Shown: piece after piece, positions 37,342 through 46,292 of the stretch
Layout of the letters: the number at the start of each line of letters is the position of its first letter
Numbering within the stretch: the first letter of the stretch is position 1
DNA from: Ruegeria aquimaris
GTDB lineage: Bacteria; Pseudomonadota; Alphaproteobacteria; Rhodobacterales; Rhodobacteraceae
Reading direction: 5' to 3'
Length of the DNA: 64,000 nucleotides
Assembly (NCBI RefSeq): GCF_025751555.1
Contig: NZ_JAOWLB010000008.1
Coordinates: 62,001-126,000, forward strand
Position numbers and translations under genes: made by a program
The notes under the pieces: model-generated
What the model was told of the DNA's origin: nothing
Databases searched by the model: none
The model's input: only the letters and a program-made list of their open reading frames with translations

Positions 37342-38181
37342 TCAGCGGTCCAGCTCTCTGGCGAGGGCGCAGAAGGCTTCGAGCGAGACTTGCTCGGCCC
37401 TTTCTGTGGGGGCAATTCCGGCGGCCGTCAAACGGTCCTCGATGTCGGGTGTCATGCCCTTGAGCGCGGCGCGCAGCATCTTGCGCCGCTGGTTGAACGC
37501 CGCCGCCACAACGCGGCTGAGAATGGCCGCGTTTGCCGGATACCGGGGTTCGGGCAGGGCGCTCAGATGGACAACGGCGCTCGACACTTTCGGCGGCGGC
37601 GTGAAGGCCTCGGGCGGCAGCGACAGCACGATCCGCGTCTCGGCCCGCCATTGCGCCAGGATCGCCAGCCTTCCATAGGCCTTGGACCCTGGCCGGGCGA
37701 CGATGCGCTCGGCCACTTCGCGCTGGAACATCAGGGTCAGGCTCTGCCAGAAGGGCGGCCAGTCGGACGGGGTCAGCCAGCGCACCAGCAGCTCGGTGCC
37801 GACGTTATAGGGCAGGTTGGCGGCGATCCGGATCGGCGGCGTCAGATAGGCCAACGGGTCTATCTCGAGCGCGTCACCGTTTATCACCTTGAGCCGACCC
37901 GGGTAGGCCTCGGCAATCTCGGCCAGCGCTGGCAGGCAGCGCGGGTCTTTCTCGATCGCCAGGATCCGGCGTGCGCCTTCGGCCAGAAGCCCGCGGGTGA
38001 GGCCGCCGGGACCGGGACCGATTTCGAGCACGTCGCAATTGCTCAGATCACCCGCCTGGCGCGCGATCTTGGCGGTCAGGTTGAGGTCGAGCAGGAAGTT
38101 CTGGCCCAGCGACTTGCGGGCCGAGAGCTGGTGGGTGGCGATGACCTCGCGCAGCGGAGGCAGGGAGTCGATGGCGCTCAT
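37342..38181 (-). CDS. rsmA: 16S rRNA dimethyladenosine transferase
   Basis: KsgA homologue that dimethylates two adjacent adenines near the 3' end of 16S rRNA. The 279-aa protein has LGQNFLLD near the N-terminus, the SAM motif [16 protein letters not shown] (50-65), [16 protein letters not shown] and the catalytic [13 protein letters not shown]. It is the last gene of the lptG-lptD-surA-pdxA-rsmA run; the 84-nt gap to pdxA holds a truncated hairpin element. Confidence 0.97.
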   Translation of the reverse strand: MSAIDSLPPLREVIATHQLSARKSLGQNFLLDLNLTAKIARQAGDLSNCDVLEIGPGPGGLTRGLLAEGARRILAIEKDPRCLPALAEIAEAYPGRLKVINGDALEIDPLAYLTPPIRIAANLPYNVGTELLVRWLTPSDWPPFWQSLTLMFQREVAERIVARPGSKAYGRLAILAQWRAETRIVLSLPPEAFTPPPKVSSAVVHLSALPEPRYPANAAILSRVVAAAFNQRRKMLRAALKGMTPDIEDRLTAAGIAPTERAEQVSLEAFCALARELDR

Positions 38182-38226
38182 GGGTTCAGGATGTATGCGG
38201 TTCCGCGGGGGGAGTGCCAGAAGATT

Positions 38227-38265
38227 TCGCCTCCGGCGGGAGTATTTCCAGCGAAATGAAGGGGG
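38227..38265 (+). repeat. modular 3' hairpin element, copy 8 (tail only)
   Basis: Only the conserved tail remains: GGAGTATTTCC followed by AGCGAAATGAAGGGGG, ending directly at the pdxA stop codon. The GGGGGC/GCCCCC hairpin is absent. The region upstream of it (38205-38226) is G-rich but not clearly paired. Confidence 0.65.
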
Positions 38266-39225
38266 TCAGATGGCCTGTGCCATATGTTTGGCCATTTTCA
38301 GGGCTTCGATCAGGCTGGAAGGATTGGCGATTCCTTGGCCTGCGATGTCGAAGGCGGTACCGTGATCGGGCGAGGTGCGGATGAACGGCAGTCCGAGGGT
38401 CACGTTGACGCCGCGGTCGAAGTCGAGCGTCTTGATCGGGATGAGCGCCTGGTCGTGATACATGCAGATTGCCGCGTCATAGCGGGCGCGGGCGGCGGCA
38501 TGGAACATGGTGTCGGCCGGATGCGGGCCGGTGACGGTGAATTCGCCTTTGATTTGTTGCAGAAGCGGCGCGATCCAGTCGAGCTCCTCGCGCCCCATGG
38601 CGCCGCCTTCGCCCGCATGCGGGTTCAGTCCGGCCACCGCGATGCGGGGACGGGCGATGCCGAACTGGGTACGCAGGCCGGTGGCGGTGATCTCGATGGT
38701 GTCCCGCAGAAGCGCGGGCGTCAGCGCGCGCGGGACATCGGACAGGGCGATGTGGATGGTCGCGGGTACCACCCGCAACTGCTCGCTGGCCAGCATCATC
38801 ACCACACGGTCGCGACCCGCGAGCGCGGCCAGGAACTCGGTATGACCGGGATAGGCGAAGCCCGCACCGACGATCAGCGCCTTCTTGTGTATGGGGGCGG
38901 TGCAAAGGGCCGAACAGTCTCCCGACTGAACCAGCGCCACGCCGCGTTCGATTGCGGCGATTACGCCCGGGGCGTTACGTGGATCGGTTTGGCCCGGAGT
39001 GTTTGGCGCGGCGAAGCTGAGCGGCAGGACGGGCAGGGCCTCTGCCGAGGCGCGGACCGCGTCGGCGGGGCGCTCGAGCAGTGCCACCGGTGTACCGGTC
39101 GGCAGGTGGCCGGGATCGCCGATCCACAGGAACGGACAATCGGCGCGCAGGGCGCGCCAGGCGGCCACGGCGATTTCAGGGCCGATACCGGCAGGCTCGC
39201 CGCAGCTCAGCGCGATGGGGCGCAC
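38266..39225 (-). CDS. pdxA: 4-hydroxythreonine-4-phosphate dehydrogenase
   Basis: Oxidises 4-phosphohydroxy-L-threonine in pyridoxal-5-phosphate synthesis. The 319-aa protein starts MRPIALSCGEPAGIGPEI and has the metal-binding PGHTEFLA histidine, the HPADTMFHAAARARYDAAICMYHDQALIPIK segment (second and third metal His) and VNVTLGLPFIRTSPDHGTAFDIAG. The 3-nt gap to the surA stop indicates one transcript. Confidence 0.96.
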   Translation of the reverse strand: MRPIALSCGEPAGIGPEIAVAAWRALRADCPFLWIGDPGHLPTGTPVALLERPADAVRASAEALPVLPLSFAAPNTPGQTDPRNAPGVIAAIERGVALVQSGDCSALCTAPIHKKALIVGAGFAYPGHTEFLAALAGRDRVVMMLASEQLRVVPATIHIALSDVPRALTPALLRDTIEITATGLRTQFGIARPRIAVAGLNPHAGEGGAMGREELDWIAPLLQQIKGEFTVTGPHPADTMFHAAARARYDAAICMYHDQALIPIKTLDFDRGVNVTLGLPFIRTSPDHGTAFDIAGQGIANPSSLIEALKMAKHMAQAI

Positions 39226-39228
39226 GCG

Positions 39229-40467
39229 CTATTCCTCGGTGATGATGGCATCGGCGCGCAGCTGCTCGAGCAGGCTGTTGGCCAGGGTCTCGAGCCGCTG
39301 CTGGGTCAGGGCGTTGGCCACGTCCTCGCGCGAGGCGTCGCCACCCAGATCCCGGGTCCGGTTGCAGAGCATCAGGAACATCAATGTCTGGCCATTGTTC
39401 CGGGTGACCGCGATCGAGCTTTCGCCCGGGTCAAGCTTTGCCAGTTCCAGTGCGATGTCCTGCGGGATTTCTCCAGGTTTGGCGGTAACCCGGTCGAGCA
39501 CTTCGGCGGGCTGCCCCTTGGCCACGCCATAAAGGTCATCGCAGGTGTCCACGCGCTGTTGCAGCTCGGCGGCGGCCTTGAGCGTTTCCGGGCTGCGCCC
39601 GCCCGCCATGGCATAGGCGGCGTATTCAATGGAAGCATAGCGCGGAGTTCCGACCGGGGCCTCGCGCAGGCCGCGCATCTGGAACAGCGCCACTGCATTG
39701 GGCAAGGTGATCGGTGCGGAAACCTCGCCCGGGTCAAGTTCAAGGATCACCGGTTGCAGCGCGGGGGGCAGTTGCGCCAGTGGCAACCACGGCATCTGAC
39801 CGCCCTGCGCGCGGGTATCTGCGGCGGAAAATTGCGTCGCGGCAGTGGCGAAGGTGTCATAGCTTTTCAGCTCGGCGATCTGTGCGGCCAGGTCATCGAC
39901 CTGGTCCACCGTCTGCGGCGTGATGGGGATGATGATTTCCGACAGCAGAACCTGCAAACCGCCGCCGCCGGAAAGGCCAAGCGCGCGGTTGATCTCGTCT
40001 TCGGTCGGGCGGGCTCGGGCCAGATAACGCGCGCTGATATAGTCTCGCCAGGCGATCTGGTTGCGCACAAAGTCGCGTACGGTTTCAGCCGAAACGCCTT
40101 CGTTCTCCAACGCGGCCAGGAACTCCTCGGTCGAGAGGCGGGTGCGGGCGGCGAAATCGTCGATGCCAAGTTGCACGTCCTCGGGCGGGACTTCGATCCC
40201 GGCCTCGGCGACCGCCTGCATCTTGAGCTTTTCCTCGATCAGGCTGCGGCGGGCATCCTTTGTCGGGTCACCGGGAATGCGCAGCACTTCCATCAGGCGA
40301 ACGCGCTGTTCCAGCTCGAAATGGGTGATGATACCCTGGTTCACACGCACCGCAGGGCTGAACAGGCTTTGCGCGGCAATCGTGGTGGCCGACAGGCCAA
40401 GCGCCAAGACGGCACCGCCCATAAGCCGCGCCAGGGATCGGGACAGGTGGGTCAGGTTTTGCTGCAT
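39229..40467 (-). CDS. surA: periplasmic chaperone/peptidyl-prolyl isomerase SurA
   Basis: Escorts outer-membrane proteins to the BAM complex. The 412-aa precursor has a Sec signal (about residues 1-32, ALGLSATTIAA then QSLFSPAV), the SurA N-terminal domain (VNQGIITHFELEQRVRLMEV, DFVRNQIAWRDYISARYL) and a parvulin region (LLSEIIIPIT, QFSAADTRAQGGQMPWLPLAQLPP, GEVSAPI). The second isomerase domain is diverged. Its ATG lies inside the lptD 3' end (16-nt overlap), so translation is coupled to its client LptD. Confidence 0.9.
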   Translation of the reverse strand: MQQNLTHLSRSLARLMGGAVLALGLSATTIAAQSLFSPAVRVNQGIITHFELEQRVRLMEVLRIPGDPTKDARRSLIEEKLKMQAVAEAGIEVPPEDVQLGIDDFAARTRLSTEEFLAALENEGVSAETVRDFVRNQIAWRDYISARYLARARPTEDEINRALGLSGGGGLQVLLSEIIIPITPQTVDQVDDLAAQIAELKSYDTFATAATQFSAADTRAQGGQMPWLPLAQLPPALQPVILELDPGEVSAPITLPNAVALFQMRGLREAPVGTPRYASIEYAAYAMAGGRSPETLKAAAELQQRVDTCDDLYGVAKGQPAEVLDRVTAKPGEIPQDIALELAKLDPGESSIAVTRNNGQTLMFLMLCNRTRDLGGDASREDVANALTQQRLETLANSLLEQLRADAIITEE

Positions 40468-42599
40468 GTTCGCCTGTATTCTTTGTTTCCGCTCTCCACG
40501 GCAAAGCCGCTGAGGGCGATGGTAAATCCGAAATCGGTCGATGGCTCAACACTCGTCGACGATGTGTAGCGGCGATTGACCGAAATGTTAACCGAAACGC
40601 ATTCGTTCTGGTAGATAAAGCCCACGCCGGCCCGTGTGGCCCGCGAGTCCTCGATATCGTAGCGGATATTGGCGGAGGCGGTCCAGTTCGGGTTGACCTT
40701 GTAGGCGCCATCGAACCAGAACTCGGAGACCGCCAATGTGCGGTTCTCGGCCAGGTCGCGCCCCAGCCACAGATAGGTGCCGCTGACATTGGTGCGGTCG
40801 TCGGTCCAGCTGCCGCGCAGCTCGACCTTGGAGAAGTTCAGAGATCCGTCCAACAGACCGCGCGCGGTCAGGCCCAGACCCTGGGGAAACAGCACCTGTC
40901 CGGCGAGCAGCAGATCCGACGCGGTGCCGCCCAGTCCCGAGGTTTTCGAAAACCGCGGGTCGGCGGTGCTGCGGAACACCTGGCCCACGGTCGCATAGGC
41001 CTGCCATCCCTTGTTCGAGTAATGCGCCCAGTTCAGGCCAAAGACGGCGCGCGTGCCTTCCTCGCGCTGGTCGGGGGCCGGGAAGCGGGACAGCGCCAAC
41101 AGGTTGCCCTGGTCGTATTCGACGAAATTGCTTTCGTCATTGGGCAGGGCGGCGCCGGACACGTCGGACCAGCCGATCTGGGCGATGGGTTCCAGATAGT
41201 GAGTGCCGCCAGCGCCCCTGTACACGGTCGGATAGCGCAAGGTCAGCGCCGCACGCGGCGCGGTCCTGAGAGTGTCGCTGTTGTAGTTGCTGTCGTTCCA
41301 GACCCGGTAGTCATCGACCGCGACACCCATCTTCCAGTCGGCGCGCAGGCCGCTGGCAAAGGTCCAGCTGCGCAGCCATTCGGCGTCTATCGTGGCGCGG
41401 GCGATGTCGCGGCCGATCACGTCGGTGGTCGAGGAGCGCTGATGGCCGTGGCCGTCAAAGGCCAGCCGCACCTCTCCGCCGATGGCGGTGGGGAAATAGC
41501 GTTTCTCATAGTTCAGGTCGAACACGTCCGAGGGGATCTCGTCCTCGTTTTCGCTGTCACGCAGGGTCTCGTAATGGATGAAGCCGATGCGAAAGGCGGT
41601 GTCGCGCTTGACCCGGGTCAGCGCGATCTCGGTCCGCAGCCGGTCGTATTCGGGCAGACCGTAATCGGCGAGATAGCCGTTGTCGGAAACGGTCTGGACG
41701 TCAAAGCTGAACTTGTAGTCGTTGCGCAGGTCGAAGCGGCCCGAGGCGAAGACATAGCCGCGATCCTCTCCCGGCACCAGATCGTCACGGGTATAGGCGC
41801 CCTCGATCTCGATCCGGCCGCGGCGGAACGCCTGCCGGTAGCGCAGGTCGAGCGTTTTGGTCTTGGCCGAGATATAGGGCGAGAGGGTCAGGTCCTTGTT
41901 GTCGCCGAGACGGAAGAAATAGGGCACCTTGACCCCGGTTCCCAGTTGCGAGGTGGTGCGGATCGACGGGATCAGAAAGCCGGTGGCGCGTTTCAGGTTG
42001 GGGTCGGGCAGGCGGATCGCCGGGAAATAGAACACCGGCACATCGAGCACGCGGAACTGCGCGCCCTCGAAATAGAGCTGCTGTTCGAGCTGGTCATGGA
42101 TGACCTTCTGCGCCCGGATCTGCCAGAGCGGCGGCTTGCCATCGTCGCAGACATGGCAGGAGGTGACCGAGGTCTTGTACAGCTGGGTATAGCGGCCGCC
42201 GACCCGCGTCATCTGTAACGCGGCCAGTTGAAGCTGCTGGTCGAACACCATCCGCGCCCCGCGCAAGAGACCGTTTTGCAGCCCCTTGTCCATCTCGGCG
42301 GCATCGGCCAGAATCGTTGCCCGGCCGCCCTGGTCGATCCGGATCGGGCCTTCGATCTCCAGCTTGCCGGTCTGCCGGTCAAAGGTGATCTTTTGCGCGC
42401 GCAGGCGCATGTCCCCCTGGAACGCCTCGACATTGCCTTCGGCGATCAGCTGGCGTTCGGGCGTGATGAACACGCGGTCGGCCACCAGCATGGCGGGGTG
42501 GGCCGTTTCCTGAGGATCCTCGGCCGTTTGCGCGAGCGCGGGGTTTGCCAGGTACAGGCAGGCGACACTGGCCAACAGGATGCGGAACAGGGGGCGCAT
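40452..42599 (-). CDS. lptD: LPS-assembly protein LptD
   Basis: Outer-membrane beta-barrel that inserts lipopolysaccharide into the outer leaflet. The 715-aa protein has a Sec signal (MRPLFRILLASVACLYLANPALAQ, cleaved near residue 24), a periplasmic OstA-like jellyroll (VADRVFITPERQLIAEGNVEAFQG, KLEIEGPIRI) and a long C-terminal barrel beginning at ATGFLIPSIRTTSQLGTGVKVPYFF. Alternating aromatic/hydrophobic strands continue to the end. It overlaps lptG by one base (TGATG) and surA by 16 nt. Confidence 0.95.
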   Translation of the reverse strand: MRPLFRILLASVACLYLANPALAQTAEDPQETAHPAMLVADRVFITPERQLIAEGNVEAFQGDMRLRAQKITFDRQTGKLEIEGPIRIDQGGRATILADAAEMDKGLQNGLLRGARMVFDQQLQLAALQMTRVGGRYTQLYKTSVTSCHVCDDGKPPLWQIRAQKVIHDQLEQQLYFEGAQFRVLDVPVFYFPAIRLPDPNLKRATGFLIPSIRTTSQLGTGVKVPYFFRLGDNKDLTLSPYISAKTKTLDLRYRQAFRRGRIEIEGAYTRDDLVPGEDRGYVFASGRFDLRNDYKFSFDVQTVSDNGYLADYGLPEYDRLRTEIALTRVKRDTAFRIGFIHYETLRDSENEDEIPSDVFDLNYEKRYFPTAIGGEVRLAFDGHGHQRSSTTDVIGRDIARATIDAEWLRSWTFASGLRADWKMGVAVDDYRVWNDSNYNSDTLRTAPRAALTLRYPTVYRGAGGTHYLEPIAQIGWSDVSGAALPNDESNFVEYDQGNLLALSRFPAPDQREEGTRAVFGLNWAHYSNKGWQAYATVGQVFRSTADPRFSKTSGLGGTASDLLLAGQVLFPQGLGLTARGLLDGSLNFSKVELRGSWTDDRTNVSGTYLWLGRDLAENRTLAVSEFWFDGAYKVNPNWTASANIRYDIEDSRATRAGVGFIYQNECVSVNISVNRRYTSSTSVEPSTDFGFTIALSGFAVESGNKEYRRTCSKT

Positions 42600-43696
42600 C
42601 AACCGTCCTCCGCATGCAGCAGCAGGCCAAAGGTCAACATGATCGCCGCGACCGGCGGCGCCCATGCGGCCAGCGCCACCGGGATCTGGCCGTTCTCACC
42701 CAGAATTTGCGCGAAGTTGCGCATGAAGTAGAGCGAGAAACCCAGCAGCACCGCTGTCAGCACCGCAACCCCGGTGCCGCCGAACCGGGTGTGGCGCATG
42801 GTAAAGGCGGCACCCACCAGCACCATCGAGATCAGAAACAGCGGGCGAGCCAGCTCGACTTGCAGCCAGACCTGGTGGCGCCTGGTCGAGAAACCCGCCT
42901 GCTGCAATTCACCGATGGTCTGGGGCAGGTCGTAGATCGATATCGTGTCGCGGCGGCCCAGGGTGTCCTGTATCCGGTCCTGGGTCAGCGAGGTGGGCAG
43001 CTCGAACGTGTCGTGCCGGGTGGCACTCACCTCGGGATTCCCGCCGGTTTCCAGCGGCCAGACCTTGGCGTTGCTCAGCATCCATTGGCCGGGTTCCAGA
43101 ACCGCGCTGTCGGCCAGAATCCGGCGCATCGGTCGGCCTTCGGGCGTGTAGCTGAGGATCGTCACCCGGAGCAGGGTCACACCGTCGCCGCCAAACCCTT
43201 CGGCGTGGATCACCGACTGACCCTGCGCATCGCCCTGACGCAACCACAGGCCTTCGCTGCTGAGCGACAGCGCCGAGGGGCCGCCATTGCGATAGGTGTC
43301 GGCCAGTGTCTGATACCGGACCGACGTCGCGGCAACGATCGGGTTGAGCATGGCAACCGCCAGCCCACCGATGACCACCGCGACCAGCACGGGACCGACA
43401 AGCACGCGTATGCCCGAGCGGCCGATGGCCCGGGTCACGACCAGTTCCGAACTGCGGGCAAGCCCGACGAACAGGACGATCGTGGACAGGATCATCAACA
43501 GCGGCAGAATCTCGCTGATCCCGGCCGGGACGTTCAGAAGCGTCAGGCCAAGCATCTGGCCGAAACTGACATTATGGCTTTCGAATCGGCGCAGTTGCTC
43601 GATCAGGTCGATAAGCATGACCAGCGCCACAAAGACCGCGCCGATAATCAGAAAGCTTTGCGTGAAACGCCGCGCGAAATACCGATCCAGAATCAT
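42599..43696 (-). CDS. lptG: LPS export ABC transporter permease LptG
   Basis: Inner-membrane permease of the LptB2FG extractor. The 365-aa protein starts MILDRYFARRFTQSFLIIGAVFVALVMLIDLIEQLRRF, characteristic of LptG rather than LptF, with a periplasmic beta-jellyroll in the middle (about 150-260) and three C-terminal helices (about 275-360). LptF, normally encoded directly upstream, is missing here: only 251 bp separate lptG from divergent pepA. The ATG at 43696 follows a GCAGGAAAGG ribosome-binding sequence. Confidence 0.92.
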   Translation of the reverse strand: MILDRYFARRFTQSFLIIGAVFVALVMLIDLIEQLRRFESHNVSFGQMLGLTLLNVPAGISEILPLLMILSTIVLFVGLARSSELVVTRAIGRSGIRVLVGPVLVAVVIGGLAVAMLNPIVAATSVRYQTLADTYRNGGPSALSLSSEGLWLRQGDAQGQSVIHAEGFGGDGVTLLRVTILSYTPEGRPMRRILADSAVLEPGQWMLSNAKVWPLETGGNPEVSATRHDTFELPTSLTQDRIQDTLGRRDTISIYDLPQTIGELQQAGFSTRRHQVWLQVELARPLFLISMVLVGAAFTMRHTRFGGTGVAVLTAVLLGFSLYFMRNFAQILGENGQIPVALAAWAPPVAAIMLTFGLLLHAEDG

Positions 43697-43947
43697 GCGC
43701 CGCCTTTCCTGCAAAGGCGATGCTTTGGATCATCGGGAGCCGCAAAGCAGGTCTTGCCCACACAACCGTGGGGCGCCGTTGCGGACGGCGAGACATGCCT
43801 TGTAGTGTCTGACACCGCGATCCCCCAGGAGCCTGTCATGCGATTTTTTTGAAACCTTAGAGCAATTGCTTGGCGGGGAAAACTGCTATCTGGTCAAGAT
43901 GCGGTGGGCAGGCTACCTGTTGTCGGACAGATGTTGAGGAGACCCAG

Positions 43948-45423
43948 ATGACCAGCCTGATCCAGATCCGTTTCGAAGAGCCGCAGCTCGATGCCCTGGC
44001 GACCGCGACCGGTCGGGTCGCGGTGATCCTGCCGCCCGAAGGCACGCTCAGCCCGGCGGCGCGGCGGCTCAACCGGCTGACCCGGGGTGCGCTCTTGCGT
44101 CTGGTGGAAAGCGGGCGGTTTTCCAAGCTCAAGCCGGGTCAGACCGTGACGCTGGCTTGGCCTGCCGGGATGGCGGCCGAGTCGCTGGATATTCTGGTGC
44201 TGCCGCGCCGGGCCGATGCGCTGACCGCGCGCAAGGGCGGCGCGGCGCTGGCCAAGCTGGCGGGTGACAAGCCGATGCTGGTGATGGCGGGCGGGCAGGC
44301 GCGGACCGAACACCTGGCGCTGGGGCTGGCGCTGCGCGCCTATGACTTTACCGCCCACAAGACCCCCGGCGACGATGCCGAGGGCGACAAGGGCGCGGTC
44401 ACCATCGCCCATAACAAGGCCGACGTCGTGGCCGAGGCCTTTGCGCCGCTGCTGGCGGTGGCCGAGGGCGTGCACATGACCCGCGATCTGGTCAATGAAC
44501 CGGCCAATGTGCTGACGACCACGGAATTCGCCAACCGCCTCAAGGAGATGGAGGCGCTTGGGCTGGAGGTCGAGGTGCTGGAAGAGGACAAGCTGGCCGA
44601 GCTGGGCATGCGCACGCTGCTGAGTGTCGGGCAAGGGTCAGAGAGCCCATCGAAAGTGGTGGTGATGCACTGGAAAGGCGGCGAGAAGGATGCCGCCCCG
44701 CTGGCGTTGGTGGGCAAGGGTGTGGTGTTCGACACCGGTGGCATCTCCCTGAAACCCGCCGCCGGGATGGAAGACATGACCATGGACATGGGCGGCGCGG
44801 GCGTGGTCGCGGGCACCATGCGGGCGCTGGCCCTGCGCAAGGCCAAGGCCAATGTGGTGGGTCTGGTCGGCCTGGTCGAGAACATGCCCTCGGGCCGGGC
44901 CACCCGCCCGGGCGATGTGGTGAAGTCCATGAAAGGCGACACGGTCGAGATCATCAACACCGATGCCGAGGGGCGGCTCGTTCTGTGCGACGTGATGTGG
45001 TACGCGCAGGAGCGGTTCAAACCGTCGGGTATGATCGACCTCGCCACCCTGACCGGCGCGATCATCATCGGGCTGGGACATGAGAATGCCGGGGTGTTCT
45101 CCAATGACGACAGCTTGTGCAACGCCTTCCTCAAGGCCGCCGCCGCCGAGGGTGAGGGCGCCTGGCGGATGCCCCTGGGCAAGGCCTATGACGACATGCT
45201 GAAATCGCGCATTGCCGACATGAAGAATGTGGGTGGACGACCCGCCGGGTCGATCACCGCGGCGCAGTTCCTGGCGCGCTTTGTGCAGGATGGTACGCCC
45301 TGGATCCATCTGGATATCGCTGGTGTCGCCTCGGTCACCGCCGAGACCGACATGGCGCCCAAGGGCGCGACCGGCTGGGGCGTGATGGCGCTGAACCGGC
45401 TGGTGGACGATCTGGCGGGCTGA
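43948..45423 (+). CDS. pepA: leucyl aminopeptidase (M17)
   Basis: Zinc or manganese exopeptidase that removes N-terminal residues, hexameric and cytosolic. The 491-aa protein has the C-terminal catalytic domain with VGKGVVFDTGGISLKP (255-270), MTMDMGGAGVV (277-287) and the signature NTDAEGRL (337-344). The start ATG 43948 follows TGAGGAGA; an upstream TTG frame is rejected. It heads a pepA-holC operon, divergent from lptG, the arrangement also seen in gammaproteobacteria (there with lptF present). Confidence 0.97.
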   Translation: MTSLIQIRFEEPQLDALATATGRVAVILPPEGTLSPAARRLNRLTRGALLRLVESGRFSKLKPGQTVTLAWPAGMAAESLDILVLPRRADALTARKGGAALAKLAGDKPMLVMAGGQARTEHLALGLALRAYDFTAHKTPGDDAEGDKGAVTIAHNKADVVAEAFAPLLAVAEGVHMTRDLVNEPANVLTTTEFANRLKEMEALGLEVEVLEEDKLAELGMRTLLSVGQGSESPSKVVVMHWKGGEKDAAPLALVGKGVVFDTGGISLKPAAGMEDMTMDMGGAGVVAGTMRALALRKAKANVVGLVGLVENMPSGRATRPGDVVKSMKGDTVEIINTDAEGRLVLCDVMWYAQERFKPSGMIDLATLTGAIIIGLGHENAGVFSNDDSLCNAFLKAAAAEGEGAWRMPLGKAYDDMLKSRIADMKNVGGRPAGSITAAQFLARFVQDGTPWIHLDIAGVASVTAETDMAPKGATGWGVMALNRLVDDLAG

Positions 45424-45428
45424 AACCG

Positions 45429-45893
45429 ATGGGCGCCGCCTATTTCTATCACCTGACCCGCAACCCGCTGGAGGCGACGCTGCCGGTGCTGCTGACCAAG
45501 GCACTGGGCGCGGGCTGGCGGGTGGCGGTGCGGGGCGGCGATCCCGGGCGGCTCGAATGGCTGGACGAAAAACTGTGGTTGGGCGCGGATGACGGGTTCC
45601 TGCCGCATGGGATGGCGGGCGGGCCGCATGACGCTGAACAGCCCGTGCTGCTGACCGCCGGGCCCGAGCTTGCTAACGGCGCGACCTGTGTCATGTGCAT
45701 CGACGGTGCCGCTGTCAGCCCCGAGGAAGTAACCGCGCTCGACCGGGTCTGTATCCTGTTCGATGGCAATGACCCCTCCGCGGTGGACGCGGCGCGCGGT
45801 CAATGGCGCGCGCTGACCGGCGCGGGCTGTACTGCACAATACTGGTCCGAGGAGTCGGGCCGCTGGGAGAAGAAGGCCGAGGCCGGCGGTTGA
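45429..45893 (+). CDS. holC: DNA polymerase III chi subunit
   Basis: Clamp-loader accessory protein that contacts SSB. The 154-aa protein starts AAYFYHLTRNPLEATLPVLLTKAL, the usual HolC opening. It then has GWRVAVRGGDPGRLEWLDEKLWLGADDGFLPHG (the DxLW-like core) and a late CILFDGNDPSAVDAARGQWRAL, all standard. It follows pepA by 5 nt. Confidence 0.94.
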   Translation: MGAAYFYHLTRNPLEATLPVLLTKALGAGWRVAVRGGDPGRLEWLDEKLWLGADDGFLPHGMAGGPHDAEQPVLLTAGPELANGATCVMCIDGAAVSPEEVTALDRVCILFDGNDPSAVDAARGQWRALTGAGCTAQYWSEESGRWEKKAEAGG

Positions 45894-45939
45894 AACAGGC
45901 AAGCCTGTGATGTCGGGCCTTTTTGCATTTAAACATTGG

Positions 45940-46095
45940 TCTTAACATCGGAAACGGCGGAAGGCTTTGTGTGTTTCGATCGCCACGACCTGTTCGAACC
46001 CTGAATGACGACAAAGCGACAGGGTCACAGGATTGATGGTTTCCAGACAGGCGGGCGGTCCGTCGGCATCGCATTCTTCCGGTGATGCCCCGAAC
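45940..46095 (+). ncRNA. candidate 6S RNA (ssrS)
   Basis: This 399-bp gene-free gap between holC and an acyl-CoA ligase folds as one long irregular rod. Stems read CAUC/GAUG (45946-45949, 46084-46087), CGGAAG/CUUCCG (45958-45963, 46076-46081), CGAU/AUCG (45977-45980, 46068-46071), GCC/GGC, CCUGU/ACAGG (45989-45993, 46047-46051), AAC/GUU, and a capping CCUG/CAGG hairpin. A large asymmetric bubble sits between the CGGAAG and CGAU stems. Size (about 150 nt), rod shape and bubble match 6S RNA, which binds the housekeeping RNA polymerase. Identification is by fold only, without a covariance model. Confidence 0.5.
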
Positions 46096-46136
46096 GCTGC
46101 CGACCCAAGGCCGTCACATGGCAAAGACCAGAACTG

Positions 46137-46154
46137 GGCAAAAGTACTTTTGCC
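46137..46154. promoter_or_regulatory. perfect 18-bp palindrome upstream of the acyl-CoA ligase
   Basis: GGCAAAAGTACTTTTGCC is self-complementary over all 18 bases. It lies 139 bp before the ligase start and about 45 bp after the candidate 6S RNA. It could be an operator or, as RNA, a 7-bp hairpin with a GTAC loop. A second smaller palindrome, CGAGCGCTCG, is at 46190-46199. Confidence 0.45.
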
Positions 46155-46292
46155 TGGCTACCGCAGGCTCCGGGATAAAACCCCGCAAGCGAGCGCTCGG
46201 GATCGGGCCTTTGTTTCGGCTTTGAGACTCGAACTTAAAACATTTGGAATGTGGCCGGGTCGGCGTAATCTCTCCCGAAAGGGGAGGTTGAA

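Noticed and set aside
35636-37651. A 671-aa minus-strand open frame
   Set aside because: Antisense to mttB and overlapping rsmA; composition is Arg/His/Gln rich, as in shadow frames.
38284-40569. A 761-aa plus-strand open frame
   Set aside because: It is antisense to pdxA and surA, both of which have clear motifs and tight operon spacing; its own translation has no recognisable domain.
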